Shown: positions 45,086 through 54,541, counted from the first letter of the stretch. The stretch is DNA of 64,000 bases from Campylobacter sp. MG1 (GCF_026616895.1 NZ_JANYME010000002.1:1-64000); one strand, 5' to 3'. Notes: a model not told the origin generated them from the sequence alone. Translations and numbers: made by a program.

Positions 45086-46979
45086 AGATTTAGAAAAAAC
45101 AAAAGTAGCAAGAAGTTATGAAAACGCTGAAAACGAAGATGAACTTTTAGAAGAATTAGAAGAAGAAATTGACGATAAAAAAGCTAAAAAGAAAAAAAAG
45201 CGTAAGAAAAAAATCTTACCAGCTTCTTTAAAAGGTGATTTAGATTGGCAAAAAGCTTTAGCTGAATCAATGAAAGAAAACGAAAAAGCTCAAGAAAAAA
45301 GGCTATATCCTTGGATAAATTACAAAGGTAATGCAAGTGTTAAATTTACTCCATTAGGCGGACTTGGTGCTATTGGTGGAAATATGAGCGTAATTGAGTA
45401 TGAAGATGAAGCTATTATCATTGATGTTGGAATGAGCTTTCCTGATGCTGATACTTTAGGTGTTGATATTGTAGTTCCTGATTTTTCTTATGTTAGAAAG
45501 ATAAAAGATAAAGTAAAAGCTGTTCTTATCACTCACGCTCACGAAGATCATATCGGTGCAATGCCTTATTTTTATAAAGAATTTGATTTTCCGATTTATG
45601 CTACGCCGCTTCCACTTGGAATGATTTCAAATAAATTTAGCGAACACGGGCTTAAAGATAAATGCAAATTATTTAGACCAATTACAAAAAGACAAATTTA
45701 TGAAATTGGCTCTTTTAAAGTTGAGTTTATGCATATAACTCATAGTATTATAGATAGCTGTGCATTAGCTATAAATACTCCTGCTGGAACTATTATTCAT
45801 ACGGGAGATTTTAAGATTGACCATACTCCAATAGATGGTTATGCTAGTGATTTACATCGTTTAGCTTATTATGGCGAAAAAGGTGTTTTATGTCTATTTA
45901 GCGATAGTACTAATAGTTACCGCGAAGGTGTAACTAAAAGTGAAAGCACTGTGGGGGCTACATTTGATTTAATTTATTCACGATGCAAAGGTCGTGTGAT
46001 TATGAGCACATTTAGCTCAAACATTCATAGAATCCATCAAGCAATCACACACGCACTTGTATATAATAGAAAAGTTTGTATTATAGGTCGTTCTATGGAA
46101 AGAAATCTATTTACAGCAATTGAACTTGGATATTTAAAATTTGATAAAAAGATTTTCATAAGTGCTGATGAGCTTGATAAGTATCCTGATGAAGAGATAT
46201 TAATAGTAACTACAGGCTCACAAGGTGAGAGTATGAGTGCATTATATAGAATGGCTACAAGCGAACACAAACATGTAAAAATTAAGCCAAATGACCAAGT
46301 AATTATAAGCGCTAAAGCAATTCCTGGTAATGAAGCAAGTGTGTCAGGTGTAATTGATTTATTAATGCGTCATGGAGCAAGTGTTGCTTATCAAGAATTT
46401 AGTGAAATTCATGTAAGCGGTCATGCAGCAAGTGAAGAGCAAAAGCTAATCTTAAGGCTTGTAAAACCTAAATATTTCTTGCCTGTGCATGGAGAGTATT
46501 CTCATATTAGTAAGCACAAAGCTAGTGCAATTGCTTGTGGTGTGAATGAAAAAAATATATATTTATTAAATAACGGCGATCAAATGGAGATTAGCTGGAA
46601 TAAATTAAGAAGATTAAAAACCGTTAAAACAGGTAAAACTTATATAGATAATCAAGTAGATAGAGAAGTGCATGATGATTTATTAAATACTAGAAAAAAT
46701 CTTGCAGAGCATGGAATAGTGCAGCTTAATCTTCATATTAATATGGGTGCAAGGACACTAAATCACGCACATATAATCAATTTTGGTTTAGTATCAAATA
46801 AACTAGCTCAAGATTTTGCAACTGATGTTAGCAATTATATTAAATTATTTATAGCTGATGCAAAAGATACTTTATTAAAGGATAAAAAGGCATTTGAACC
46901 TGCACTAAGAAATGCACTTAAGAAGTATTTTTTCAAAAAATATAAAAAATATCCGTATTTATTATTAAATATTCATTAA
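45075..46979 (+). CDS. rnj: Ribonuclease J
   Basis: A 634-residue metallo-beta-lactamase/beta-CASP RNase with endo- and 5'-exonuclease activity, central to mRNA decay in epsilonproteobacteria. The metal motif HAHEDHIGAMPYF lies near 154-166, HTGDFKIDHT near 247, and the beta-CASP histidines in HVSGHAASEEQ and PVHGEYSHI. Before the core is an acidic, then Lys-rich N-terminal extension of about 90 residues (KKAKKKKKRKKKI), typical of this group and disordered. ATG 45069 sits inside the ribosome site AAAGGA; I prefer ATG 45075. Confidence 0.95.
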   Translation: MNIEDLEKTKVARSYENAENEDELLEELEEEIDDKKAKKKKKRKKKILPASLKGDLDWQKALAESMKENEKAQEKRLYPWINYKGNASVKFTPLGGLGAIGGNMSVIEYEDEAIIIDVGMSFPDADTLGVDIVVPDFSYVRKIKDKVKAVLITHAHEDHIGAMPYFYKEFDFPIYATPLPLGMISNKFSEHGLKDKCKLFRPITKRQIYEIGSFKVEFMHITHSIIDSCALAINTPAGTIIHTGDFKIDHTPIDGYASDLHRLAYYGEKGVLCLFSDSTNSYREGVTKSESTVGATFDLIYSRCKGRVIMSTFSSNIHRIHQAITHALVYNRKVCIIGRSMERNLFTAIELGYLKFDKKIFISADELDKYPDEEILIVTTGSQGESMSALYRMATSEHKHVKIKPNDQVIISAKAIPGNEASVSGVIDLLMRHGASVAYQEFSEIHVSGHAASEEQKLILRLVKPKYFLPVHGEYSHISKHKASAIACGVNEKNIYLLNNGDQMEISWNKLRRLKTVKTGKTYIDNQVDREVHDDLLNTRKNLAEHGIVQLNLHINMGARTLNHAHIINFGLVSNKLAQDFATDVSNYIKLFIADAKDTLLKDKKAFEPALRNALKKYFFKKYKKYPYLLLNIH

Positions 46980-46988
46980 GGATAAAAT

Positions 46989-47912
46989 ATGCTAGAAATT
47001 GCAAAAAACATTCTAAAGCGAGAAGCCTTCGCTTTAGAAGAAGCGTCAAATTCTTTAGATGAGAGTTTTTGTGAAGTTGCTAAAATAATTAGCGAATGCA
47101 AAGGGAATTTAATCATTGTTGGAGTTGGTAAAAGTGGTATCGTTGGACGCAAAATTGCAGCTTCGTTTGCTAGTTGTGGGGTAAGGTCATTTTTTATTCA
47201 TGCTAGTGAGTTAATGCACGGAGATTTAGGAAATATTTGTAAAGATGATGTGGTGATTTTAATTTCTTTTAGTGGTAAAAGCGAAGAAGTGTTAAAAATA
47301 TTACCATTTTTAAATGATAGAAATGCTACTTTAATTAGCATTTCTCAAAGCAATTCTCCATTAGCAAATGCTTGTAGTTTCAATATTGCTACAAATTGTA
47401 ATGAAGCAATCACAAATCTACCAGCACCTACTAGCTCAACTACTCTAACTCTAGCTTTAGCTGATGCGCTTTTAGCTTGTGTTATTAATTTAAAAGATTT
47501 TAGCGTTAGTGATTTTGGTATAAATCATCCGGGTGGAGCATTAGGTAAAAAGTATTATGTAAAAGTTAGTGATTTAATGCATAAAAACAATCTACCGATA
47601 ATAAGCAAAAATGCTAGTTTAAAAGACGCTATTATTTGTATGAGTAAGGCAAGTTTTGGTTGTGCTTTATTGGTTGATAATGAAAAATTAGTTGGATTTT
47701 TAAGTGATGGGGATTTAAGAAGAGCTATGGCTAAGGATGATTTTTCTTTAGAGCAATTAGCCTTAGAATATGCTAGTAAAAATCCTAAAACCATAGAAAA
47801 ATCAGTTTTAGCACATAAGGCGTTTTCTTATATGAAAGAAAATAAAATATCAATTTTAGTAGTTCTTGAGAATGAAAAAATAATAGGATTATTACAATTA
47901 TTGGATGAGTGA
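46989..47912 (+). CDS. kpsF: D-arabinose-5-phosphate isomerase (KpsF/KdsD)
   Basis: A 307-residue isomerase supplying arabinose 5-phosphate for Kdo synthesis (LPS core, some capsules). SIS domain with IVGVGKSGIVGRKIAASFASCGVRSFFIH near 36-64 and SGKSEEV near 92; FGINHPGGALGKK marks the family; two CBS domains fill residues 195-307 (VSDLMHKNNLPI, FLSDGDLRRAM). Lies nine bases after rnj and overlaps rluB. Confidence 0.9.
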   Translation: MLEIAKNILKREAFALEEASNSLDESFCEVAKIISECKGNLIIVGVGKSGIVGRKIAASFASCGVRSFFIHASELMHGDLGNICKDDVVILISFSGKSEEVLKILPFLNDRNATLISISQSNSPLANACSFNIATNCNEAITNLPAPTSSTTLTLALADALLACVINLKDFSVSDFGINHPGGALGKKYYVKVSDLMHKNNLPIISKNASLKDAIICMSKASFGCALLVDNEKLVGFLSDGDLRRAMAKDDFSLEQLALEYASKNPKTIEKSVLAHKAFSYMKENKISILVVLENEKIIGLLQLLDE

Positions 47913-48676
47913 TGAGACTTAATAAATTTATAGCACACAATAGCAAGTATTCAAGAAAAGAAGCTGACAAATTAATAAAAGAAGGCTTAGTAAAGATTAA
48001 TAACAAAGTTTGCTTAGAAGACTGGAGTGAAGTTGAAGCTAGTGATAAAGTTTTTGTAAAAGGTAAAAGAATTTATAAAAAAAGTGAATTTAGCGTCATC
48101 GTATATCATAAAGATAAAGGCGAATTAGTAAGCCACAAAGATGAGCGTGGAAGAGCCTTGATATATGATAATTTGCCAAGAGATTTTAGACATTTTAATC
48201 CTGTTGGAAGATTAGATTTTTCATCAACGGGCATACTTTTATTAGTAGATAGTCCTGTAATAGCTGATTTTTTAATGCAAAGTAACTTAGAGCGTGAATA
48301 TTATCTAAAAATCAAAGGCACTATAAGCAAAGATGTAATTAATGCTATGGAAAATGGACTTGAGATTGTAAATAGCTTAAAAGGAGCACACCCAAAAAGC
48401 AAAATCACAAATCTTAGTCTAAAGCCTTTTTTAGAATATGAGATTTTTGGAAGTAGTGGCGGATATACAAAACTAAGAGTTATTATTGATGAAGGTAAAA
48501 ATAGAGAATTAAGACGCTTTTTTGCTGAATTTGATTTAGAAGTAGTGGAACTTAAAAGGGTTGCTTTTGGTAGGGTTGATTTGGGTGTATTAAAGCCTAA
48601 AAAATATAGATTTTTAACCAATAGCGAATACGAAGATTTAAGAAGCTTTTTAAAAGAAAATAAGGTGTATTATTAA
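47912..48676 (+). CDS. rluB: 23S rRNA pseudouridine synthase (RluB/RsuA family)
   Basis: A 254-residue enzyme with an N-terminal S4 RNA-binding domain (MRLNKFIAHNSKYSRKEAD) and the catalytic domain with VGRLDFSSTGILLLVDS near 95-111 (catalytic Asp in GRLD), then EGKNRELRRFF. The frame could also begin with GTG one codon earlier; the ATG at 47912 overlaps the kpsF stop as TGATG and fits re-initiation. RluB versus RsuA cannot be decided here. Confidence 0.88.
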   Translation: MRLNKFIAHNSKYSRKEADKLIKEGLVKINNKVCLEDWSEVEASDKVFVKGKRIYKKSEFSVIVYHKDKGELVSHKDERGRALIYDNLPRDFRHFNPVGRLDFSSTGILLLVDSPVIADFLMQSNLEREYYLKIKGTISKDVINAMENGLEIVNSLKGAHPKSKITNLSLKPFLEYEIFGSSGGYTKLRVIIDEGKNRELRRFFAEFDLEVVELKRVAFGRVDLGVLKPKKYRFLTNSEYEDLRSFLKENKVYY

Positions 48677-49842
48677 TGAAAGAATTAAATAATTTACATA
48701 AAGAATTTATAGAGTTAAGACATAACATACACGCAAATCCAGAGCTAGGATTTAATGAGTTTAATACCGCAAAATTAGTTGCAAATAAACTAAAAGAATT
48801 TGGTTATGAAGTTTATGAAGGCATAGGAAAAACAGGTGTTGTAGGAGTATTAAAGAAAGGAAATTCTACTAAAAGCATAGGTCTTAGAGCTGATATGGAT
48901 GCACTTAGTATAGAAGAATGCACAGGACTTGATTATGCTAGTAAGAATGGCTGTATGCACGCTTGCGGACACGATGGGCATACGGCAGGATTATTAATGG
49001 CTGCTAAGTATTTAGCAAGTGCTAATTTTAATGGAACTCTTAATTTATTTTTTCAACCTGCTGAAGAATGCTGTGATAATGAAATGTTAAGCGGTGCTAT
49101 GAGAATGATAAAAGATGGAGTTTTAGAACGCTTTAAGGTTGATTATATTTATGGAATTCATAATATGCCAATTTCACAGATGAAAGGCTATGAAAATAAG
49201 AAATTCTTTATGAAAAAAGGCGTAATGATGGCAGGTGTAAGTGCTTATAAAGTAGATTTTATAGGCTTAGGCGGACACGCATCGGCTCCACATTTATGTA
49301 AAGACCCAATAAGCGTTGCAAATAATTTTGTAAATGCTTTATATACTTTTAAATCTTTAGAATTAAAAGATAGCGTTGTAAATGTTACAGGCTTTCTAGC
49401 AGGGACTACAAAAGCATTTAATATAATCCCAAATGAAGCTAGTGTTATGATAAATGTAAGAGGTCTTAGCAATCAAGAGCTTGAATTTATTGATACAAGA
49501 ATTAAAGAATTAGCAACAAACTTAGCAAATGCTTTTAATATAAAAGCCATAGTAAAAAGAGCTGAAAATATAAAAGCTACTATCAATAACGATGAAGCAC
49601 ACGAGTTAGCAAGACTTGCTGCGATTGAGAGTTTTGGTGAAGATGAATGCGAGTTTGAACACCCACATTTAATGGGTAGCGAAGACTTTTCTGCATTTTT
49701 AGATGAGGTTAAAGGAACATATGCTTTTATAAATAACGGAGATAGTGCAAATCTTCATCATCCAGAATATAATTTCAACGATGAAGTATTGCTACTAGCT
49801 AGTAAGTATTTTGCAAATTTAGTATTAAATTATTTAAAATAA
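48676..49842 (+). CDS. hipO: M20 amidohydrolase, hippuricase-like
   Basis: A 388-residue zinc aminoacylase/hippurate hydrolase type enzyme. RHNIHANPELGFNEFNTA at 15-32, GLRADMDALSIEE near 75, the metal motif MHACGHDGHTAGLL near 95-108, FQPAEECC near 130, GLGGHASAPHLCKDPI near 195-210 and HPHLMGSEDFSAFL near 330 cover the active site. C. jejuni HipO is 383 residues and similar. HipO cleaves hippurate to benzoate and glycine, the classical test separating C. jejuni from most relatives. Whether this enzyme acts on hippurate cannot be told. It begins at the last base of the rluB stop (TAATG). Confidence 0.75.
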   Translation: MKELNNLHKEFIELRHNIHANPELGFNEFNTAKLVANKLKEFGYEVYEGIGKTGVVGVLKKGNSTKSIGLRADMDALSIEECTGLDYASKNGCMHACGHDGHTAGLLMAAKYLASANFNGTLNLFFQPAEECCDNEMLSGAMRMIKDGVLERFKVDYIYGIHNMPISQMKGYENKKFFMKKGVMMAGVSAYKVDFIGLGGHASAPHLCKDPISVANNFVNALYTFKSLELKDSVVNVTGFLAGTTKAFNIIPNEASVMINVRGLSNQELEFIDTRIKELATNLANAFNIKAIVKRAENIKATINNDEAHELARLAAIESFGEDECEFEHPHLMGSEDFSAFLDEVKGTYAFINNGDSANLHHPEYNFNDEVLLLASKYFANLVLNYLK

Positions 49843-49917
49843 AATATTTTAATTTAATATATATTATTAAAATAATTATGATAATAAAACACAAGCAATG
49901 ATAAATATTATTAATTG

Positions 49918-49948
49918 TAATTATTTTTTATGAATATGAAAATAATTA
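49918..49948 (+). promoter_or_regulatory. Fur-box-like operator of the iron transport operon
   Basis: TAATTATTTT (49918-49927) and its exact reverse complement AAAATAATTA (49939-49948) frame 11 bases. It overlaps the region just upstream of the -10 box, the usual place for Fur repression in Campylobacter. Confidence 0.5.
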
Positions 49949-49959
49949 CTAATTTTTGT

Positions 49960-49965
49960 TAAAAT
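49960..49965 (+). promoter_or_regulatory. -10 box of the iron transport operon
   Basis: TTTTTGTTAAAAT, with TAAAAT as -10, about 30 bases before the TTG start and after the inverted repeat. Confidence 0.6.
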
Positions 49966-49994
49966 GCGAACTAATTTCAAATTAAGGAGAAAAA

Positions 49995-50996
49995 TTGAAA
50001 AAGTTAGCTTTAACAATTCTAACAAGCAGTGTGCTTTTAGCAAATGGTGTGGTGAATGTCTATACTTCAAGGCATTATGATTCGGACAAAATCGTATTTG
50101 ACGCATTTACAGCAAAAACAGGTATCAAGGTTAATTTAGTTCAGGATAAAATTGACCCACTTATTACTAAACTAGAGCAAGAAGGCAAAGATACTCAAGC
50201 TGATTTGTTTATGACAGTTGGAGCTGGAGATTTATACAAAACAAAATCAAAAGGCTTATTACAACCTTATTCATCAAAAATAGTTGATGAAAAAGTTCCT
50301 GCAAAATTTAGTGATAAAGACAAAACTTGGGCAGGAGTAACCTATAGAGCTAGAGTATTTGTGTATGACCCAAAACAAATTAACGAAAAAGACCTTAGCA
50401 CTTATGAAGCATTAGCTGATGAGAAGTTTAAAGGCAAGGTTTTAACTCGCTCTTCAACAGCTTCATATAATCGCCATTTAATAGCATTTATGATAGCAAA
50501 AGATGGGCTTAACCAAACTCAAGATTGGGCTAAAAAATTAGTTGCTAATTTTGCAAGAGAGCCAAAAGGCAATGATAGAGACCAAGCAAAAGCAATTGTA
50601 AGTGGCACAGGGGCAATTGCTATTATGAATAGCTATTATCTAGGTAGAATGTCAGTATCAAAAGACCCGATTGAACAAGAAGTATTCAAAAATCTTAAAA
50701 TATTCTTCCCAAATCAAAACGATGGTGGAACGCATATAAATATAAGTGGAGCAGGTATTACAAAATATGCTAAAAATGTAAAAGAAGCAACCGCTTTAAT
50801 GGAGTTTTTAGTAAGTAAAGAAGCTCAAGAGATTTTAGCTCAAACAAATTACGAATTTCCAGTAAATAGCGAAGCAAGTCCTGCTGATGTGGTTAAATCA
50901 TGGGGTGAGTTTAAAGCAAGTGAAATTGATTTTAACGAGATAGCAAAAAATCTTGAAACCGCTCAAGTAGTAGCTGATAAGGCTTTATGGAAGTGA
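49995..50996 (+). CDS. cfbpA: Iron(III) ABC transporter, binding protein
   Basis: A 333-residue periplasmic ferric-binding protein of the FbpA family. Signal peptide residues 1-15 (LALTILTSSVLLA). VYTSRHYDSDKIVFDAFTAKTGI at about 21-43, the tandem Tyr region MNSYYLGRM near 213 that coordinates iron, and HINISGAGITKYAKN are family features. The start is TTG at 49995 after AAGGAG. First gene of a three-gene uptake operon with overlapping frames; named after the Campylobacter cfbpABC genes. Confidence 0.88.
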   Translation: MKKLALTILTSSVLLANGVVNVYTSRHYDSDKIVFDAFTAKTGIKVNLVQDKIDPLITKLEQEGKDTQADLFMTVGAGDLYKTKSKGLLQPYSSKIVDEKVPAKFSDKDKTWAGVTYRARVFVYDPKQINEKDLSTYEALADEKFKGKVLTRSSTASYNRHLIAFMIAKDGLNQTQDWAKKLVANFAREPKGNDRDQAKAIVSGTGAIAIMNSYYLGRMSVSKDPIEQEVFKNLKIFFPNQNDGGTHINISGAGITKYAKNVKEATALMEFLVSKEAQEILAQTNYEFPVNSEASPADVVKSWGEFKASEIDFNEIAKNLETAQVVADKALWK

Positions 50997-52582
50997 GAAG
51001 ATTAAGCGATTTTTTAGCTTATTTGATATTATTTATAATATTAATTCCTATTTTTTATATTATATTTTTTATAACACAGCCGATTAAAGAAAATACGGCT
51101 GTGCTATTTGATAGCTACTTAGTAGAATATCTAAAAAATACAGGAATTATTGTGCTATTTACCCTGATTTTTTCTACGATTATTGGGGTATTTTTAGCTT
51201 ATTTTGAGAGTTTTTATGAGTTTAGATTTAGGAAATTTTTTAAGTTTTGCTTGGTTTTACCTTTTGCAATTCCTAGCTATTTGTTTGCCTATGTTTATGC
51301 TGATTTTTTCTCTTATTTTTCTTGGTTTAATATATTTTTAAGAGATACATTTAATATTAAAATCCATTTTGATATGATGAATATTTATGGAGTTATTTTT
51401 GTATTTTCAATATCGTTTTTTCCTTATACTTACATACTTACAAGGGGATTTTTAGCTAGATTTGCTTCTAGTTTAATTTATAGTGCAAGAAGTCTAGGTA
51501 AAAATGAATTTGAGATATTTTTTAAAGTCATTTTGCCTTTATCAAGACCTGTTATTGTAGCTGGTGCAAGTTTGTGTGCTATGGAGACACTTAATGCTTA
51601 TGGAGCGCCGAATTATTATGGTCTGCATGTATTTAGCACAGGTATTTACAAAGCTTGGATTGGATATGGGGATTTAAATGCTGCTATTAAATTAGCTGTG
51701 ATTTTATTATTAATAGTATTTTTTATCTTATTTATTGAGAAAATCACTCAAAGACCTTATGAATTAGGTTCAAAACAATATGCACTAACAAGGACACAAC
51801 TTAGCAAAAAAGCCGAAATAATTGTGCTTAGCTTGTTTTTTATAATTTTATTTATTAGCTTTATTTTGCCTGTTATTCACATTTTAATATGGTTTAAGAG
51901 AAGTTATTTTGATGTTGATTATGCTAATTTATTTGCACTTAGTAAAAATAGCTTTTTTTTAAGTATAGCTTCTAGTGTGATTATTTTGATAATTGCTTTA
52001 TTTTTAGCGGCAAATCAACGCTTTAAAAACAATAAATCAAAATTAATAATAAGCTCTTTAGCAAATATGGGCTATAGCATTCCTGGTTCTGTTGTGGCTG
52101 TTTGTATGCTTGTTATGTTTATTTTCATAGATAGAAGTTTGGCTTCTTTTTATGCTTACTTAGGAATTAATAAGAGTTTGTTTTTAACCTTAAGTCCTGT
52201 GATTTTGATATTTGCTTATGTTGTTAGATTTTTATCATTAGGTTTTAATTCAATTAATTCAGGGCTTAATAGACTGCCTAGCTCACTAACTAATGCAAGG
52301 CATAGCTTGGGGATAAATCCTTTTAAAGGCTTTTTTAAGGTTGAGTTTGTTTTGATAATCCCTAGTTTGCTTAGTTCATTTATATTGATTTTTATTGAAG
52401 TGATTAAAGAATTGCCTTTAGCAAGTTTGCTTGCTACGAGTGAATTTAAAACCCTTTCGTTTGAGATGGATAGATATGCAAGTGATGAGCAGCTTGCTAT
52501 GGTTAGTGCTCCTGCACTTGTGGTTGTATTAACTTGCTTTATATTATTAGTTATATTTAATTTGATTAAGGAAAGAAAATGA
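50987..52582 (+). CDS. cfbpB: Iron(III) ABC transporter, fused permease
   Basis: A 531-residue inner-membrane permease with two fused six-helix halves. Each half has an EAA-type loop: SARSLGKNEFEIFFKVILPLSRP near 165-187 and ARHSLGINPFKGFFKVEFVLIIPSL near 440-464. The layout is that of FbpB/CfbpB proteins, which pass iron from CfbpA. It overlaps cfbpA by ten bases and cfbpC by four. Confidence 0.9.
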   Translation: MEVRRLSDFLAYLILFIILIPIFYIIFFITQPIKENTAVLFDSYLVEYLKNTGIIVLFTLIFSTIIGVFLAYFESFYEFRFRKFFKFCLVLPFAIPSYLFAYVYADFFSYFSWFNIFLRDTFNIKIHFDMMNIYGVIFVFSISFFPYTYILTRGFLARFASSLIYSARSLGKNEFEIFFKVILPLSRPVIVAGASLCAMETLNAYGAPNYYGLHVFSTGIYKAWIGYGDLNAAIKLAVILLLIVFFILFIEKITQRPYELGSKQYALTRTQLSKKAEIIVLSLFFIILFISFILPVIHILIWFKRSYFDVDYANLFALSKNSFFLSIASSVIILIIALFLAANQRFKNNKSKLIISSLANMGYSIPGSVVAVCMLVMFIFIDRSLASFYAYLGINKSLFLTLSPVILIFAYVVRFLSLGFNSINSGLNRLPSSLTNARHSLGINPFKGFFKVEFVLIIPSLLSSFILIFIEVIKELPLASLLATSEFKTLSFEMDRYASDEQLAMVSAPALVVVLTCFILLVIFNLIKERK

Positions 52583-53196
52583 ATTATTTTGAGTTTAAAA
52601 ATGTGAGTTTTGGATACGAAAAGCCACTTTTTACAAATCTTAGCTTTAGTTTAAAACAAGGAGAAAAATTAGCCATACTAGGAGAAAGCGGCAGTGGTAA
52701 AAGTACAATTTTAAAGCTAATTGCAGGATTTAACGAGCTAAAACAAGGAGAAATCTTTTTAGATAATGAAAATATTAGCAAAATTCCAGCTTATAAAAGA
52801 AATATAGGATTTTTATTCCAAGATTATGCTTTATTTCCACATTTAAATGTATTAGAAAATGTTATGTTTGGTATAAAAGATAAAGATAAAAAACAAATTG
52901 CCTTAGATATTTTAAATTCTTTAGATATAAAAAATCTTTTTAATTCTTATCCTAAGACTTTAAGCGGTGGTCAGCAACAACGCGTCGCACTTGCAAGGTG
53001 TATTGCTCAAAAGCCTAAATTATTGCTTTTAGATGAGCCTTTTTGTGCATTAGATGCTAATTTACGCTCTAGTGTTAGGACATTTGTTTTGGATTTTTTG
53101 AACAATTTAAACTTAACTTGCATTATGGTAACTCACGATTTAGCTGATGTGAATGCTTTTAAATCTTCAGTTTTAAAACTTTCTTGTAATAATTAG
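52579..53196 (+). CDS. cfbpC: Iron(III) ABC transporter, ATPase (short)
   Basis: A 205-residue ABC ATPase. Walker A GESGSGKST near 36-44, Q-loop FLFQDYALFP, signature TLSGGQQQRVALARC near 131-145, Walker B LLLLDEPFCALD near 151-162 and switch His in VTHDLADVNAF near 186. The nucleotide-binding domain is complete, but the C-terminal regulatory (TOBE-like) region of FbpC proteins is missing: the frame ends about 20 residues after the switch His. A fragment resembling its last codons lies 1.6 kb downstream. Third gene of the operon. Confidence 0.88.
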   Translation: MNYFEFKNVSFGYEKPLFTNLSFSLKQGEKLAILGESGSGKSTILKLIAGFNELKQGEIFLDNENISKIPAYKRNIGFLFQDYALFPHLNVLENVMFGIKDKDKKQIALDILNSLDIKNLFNSYPKTLSGGQQQRVALARCIAQKPKLLLLDEPFCALDANLRSSVRTFVLDFLNNLNLTCIMVTHDLADVNAFKSSVLKLSCNN

Positions 53197-53685
53197 TTCT
53201 AAAAATTAGACATAGATTAAATTATAAATTTTAAGTTCTGTTTTCTTAGATTTTTAATACCTTATTAAACGCTAAATAAATTTAAAACAAACAATTTAAA
53301 GTTTTATAAACAAAAAAGTATAAAAAATCAAATCATAAGATTTATTAATTTAAAAATATAAAAAAATAAATAGTGAATTTTACACTCATTTATATAATAA
53401 AATCAAGCTTTAAAATACCATAGTAACAAATATAAAAATGCTATTGTTTATAATAAATCAAATGATTTGTTTAGATAATTTTAATCTTTATGTATTAAAG
53501 CTTTGTTTTAGATAAGATGCCTAAATAAACTAATTTATCCACTATTATCTTATATTACCCTACCCTAAAAAATCATTATGATTTACAAATAGCTTATAAA
53601 TTCGTTTTAGCTTTTTTAAATCAATAATTCAAATGTCATCTATATAAAATTTACAATATATTTAAAATTTTAAGCTTCTTTTAAT
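53197..53685. other. Gene-poor AT-rich stretch after cfbpC
   Basis: About 490 bases with no supported gene. It holds small palindromes built on AAATCA/TGATTT (near 53457-53475 and 53570-53586) and little else. Probably decayed sequence. Confidence 0.5.
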
Positions 53686-53694
53686 GGGGGGGGG
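53686..53694 (+). repeat. G9 tract in a promoter spacer
   Basis: Nine Gs stand directly before a TAAAAT -10 box, 36 bases before a lipoprotein ATG. This tract length is typical of Campylobacter phase-variable loci; here a change would alter promoter spacing rather than a reading frame. Confidence 0.85.
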
Positions 53695-53700
53695 TAAAAT
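53695..53700 (+). promoter_or_regulatory. -10 box next to the G9 tract
   Basis: TAAAAT, with a predicted start near 53707 and AAGGAG at 53720-53725 before the lipoprotein ATG. Confidence 0.5.
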
Positions 53701-53729
53701 TAATCAATATTTTTAGTATAAGGAGATTT

Positions 53730-54455
53730 ATGAAAAAATTTTTATTTAGTACAGTTTGTGCCTTAGCATTAATTGGTTGTGGCGATAGCAATATAGATAT
53801 TGTAAAAAACGCTACTTTGGATATAAATAAAACTATGACAATAGGTGCAGCGATTGATGGCTCTAAACAATGTGAAAGTGTAAAATGGGAGGATACTAGT
53901 AAAGATGGGCAAAATATAGTAACCGCAACTTGTGAAATTAAAAAAGAAATTTTAGAAAATGAATTTAAAGAAGAGCAAAAAGCTTTTAATTTCAAAAAAA
54001 ATTTTAATGAATTAAAAATTACTTCAGAATATTTAACTATCGCAAAGGATTTAAGAAATAAATGTAAGAGTGATTTAAAACTTCCAGATAATCAAGGAAT
54101 TTTAGAACTTACTAAAAAACATTGTGAATTACATAAAAGAACTAAACTTGAATTTTCTATATTAGTATGTAAAGAAACCATAAGTGAAGAGATAAACAAA
54201 TTTAATTGTACTCCTAAATATGATTCTTATTATTTAAGTAGTCTTTTAACACCACTTGCGTATTATGTTGCAGTAGGAGAAGAAATTGTTTTATTTGAAA
54301 CTCCTAAAGAAGTAAAATCAAGAATTTATAAAATTAATTTTTTTGTAAATACTGATAAAAGCGTTGATGTTAAAGATGCATTTGTAATTAATGATGGCGA
54401 AGAGGACAAAGTATATTACTACGATAGCTTATTAAGTAAAATTTATAAAAGATAA
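53730..54455 (+). CDS. Lipoprotein of unknown function
   Basis: A 241-residue predicted lipoprotein. Signal LFSTVCALALIGCGD with lipobox ALIGC puts the lipid on Cys17. The first domain (residues 20-75) contains ATLDINKTMTIGAAIDGSK and CESVKWED with ATCEIK; the rest has four to five further cysteines and an acidic C-terminal half. I recognise no named family. It stands alone in gene-poor sequence behind a promoter with a G9 tract, which suggests on/off or graded surface or periplasmic expression. Confidence 0.7.
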   Translation: MKKFLFSTVCALALIGCGDSNIDIVKNATLDINKTMTIGAAIDGSKQCESVKWEDTSKDGQNIVTATCEIKKEILENEFKEEQKAFNFKKNFNELKITSEYLTIAKDLRNKCKSDLKLPDNQGILELTKKHCELHKRTKLEFSILVCKETISEEINKFNCTPKYDSYYLSSLLTPLAYYVAVGEEIVLFETPKEVKSRIYKINFFVNTDKSVDVKDAFVINDGEEDKVYYYDSLLSKIYKR

Positions 54456-54506
54456 GAAAATAATAAAAATTAAAATATAACTAAAAATAAGCCTTTCATT
54501 ATTACC

Positions 54507-54541
54507 TAGTTTGAAGTAAAAAAGCACCCTACTTCAAACTA
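54507..54541. terminator. 12-bp inverted repeat after the lipoprotein gene
   Basis: TAGTTTGAAGTA (54507-54518) and TACTTCAAACTA (54530-54541), loop of 11. It lies 52 bases after the lipoprotein stop. No T run follows, so it may be a weak terminator or a relic repeat. Confidence 0.4.

Noticed and set aside
53681-53995. 104-codon minus-strand frame over the G9 tract and lipoprotein start
   Set aside because: Opposite a gene with a clear lipobox and ribosome site; its proline end comes only from the G tract.
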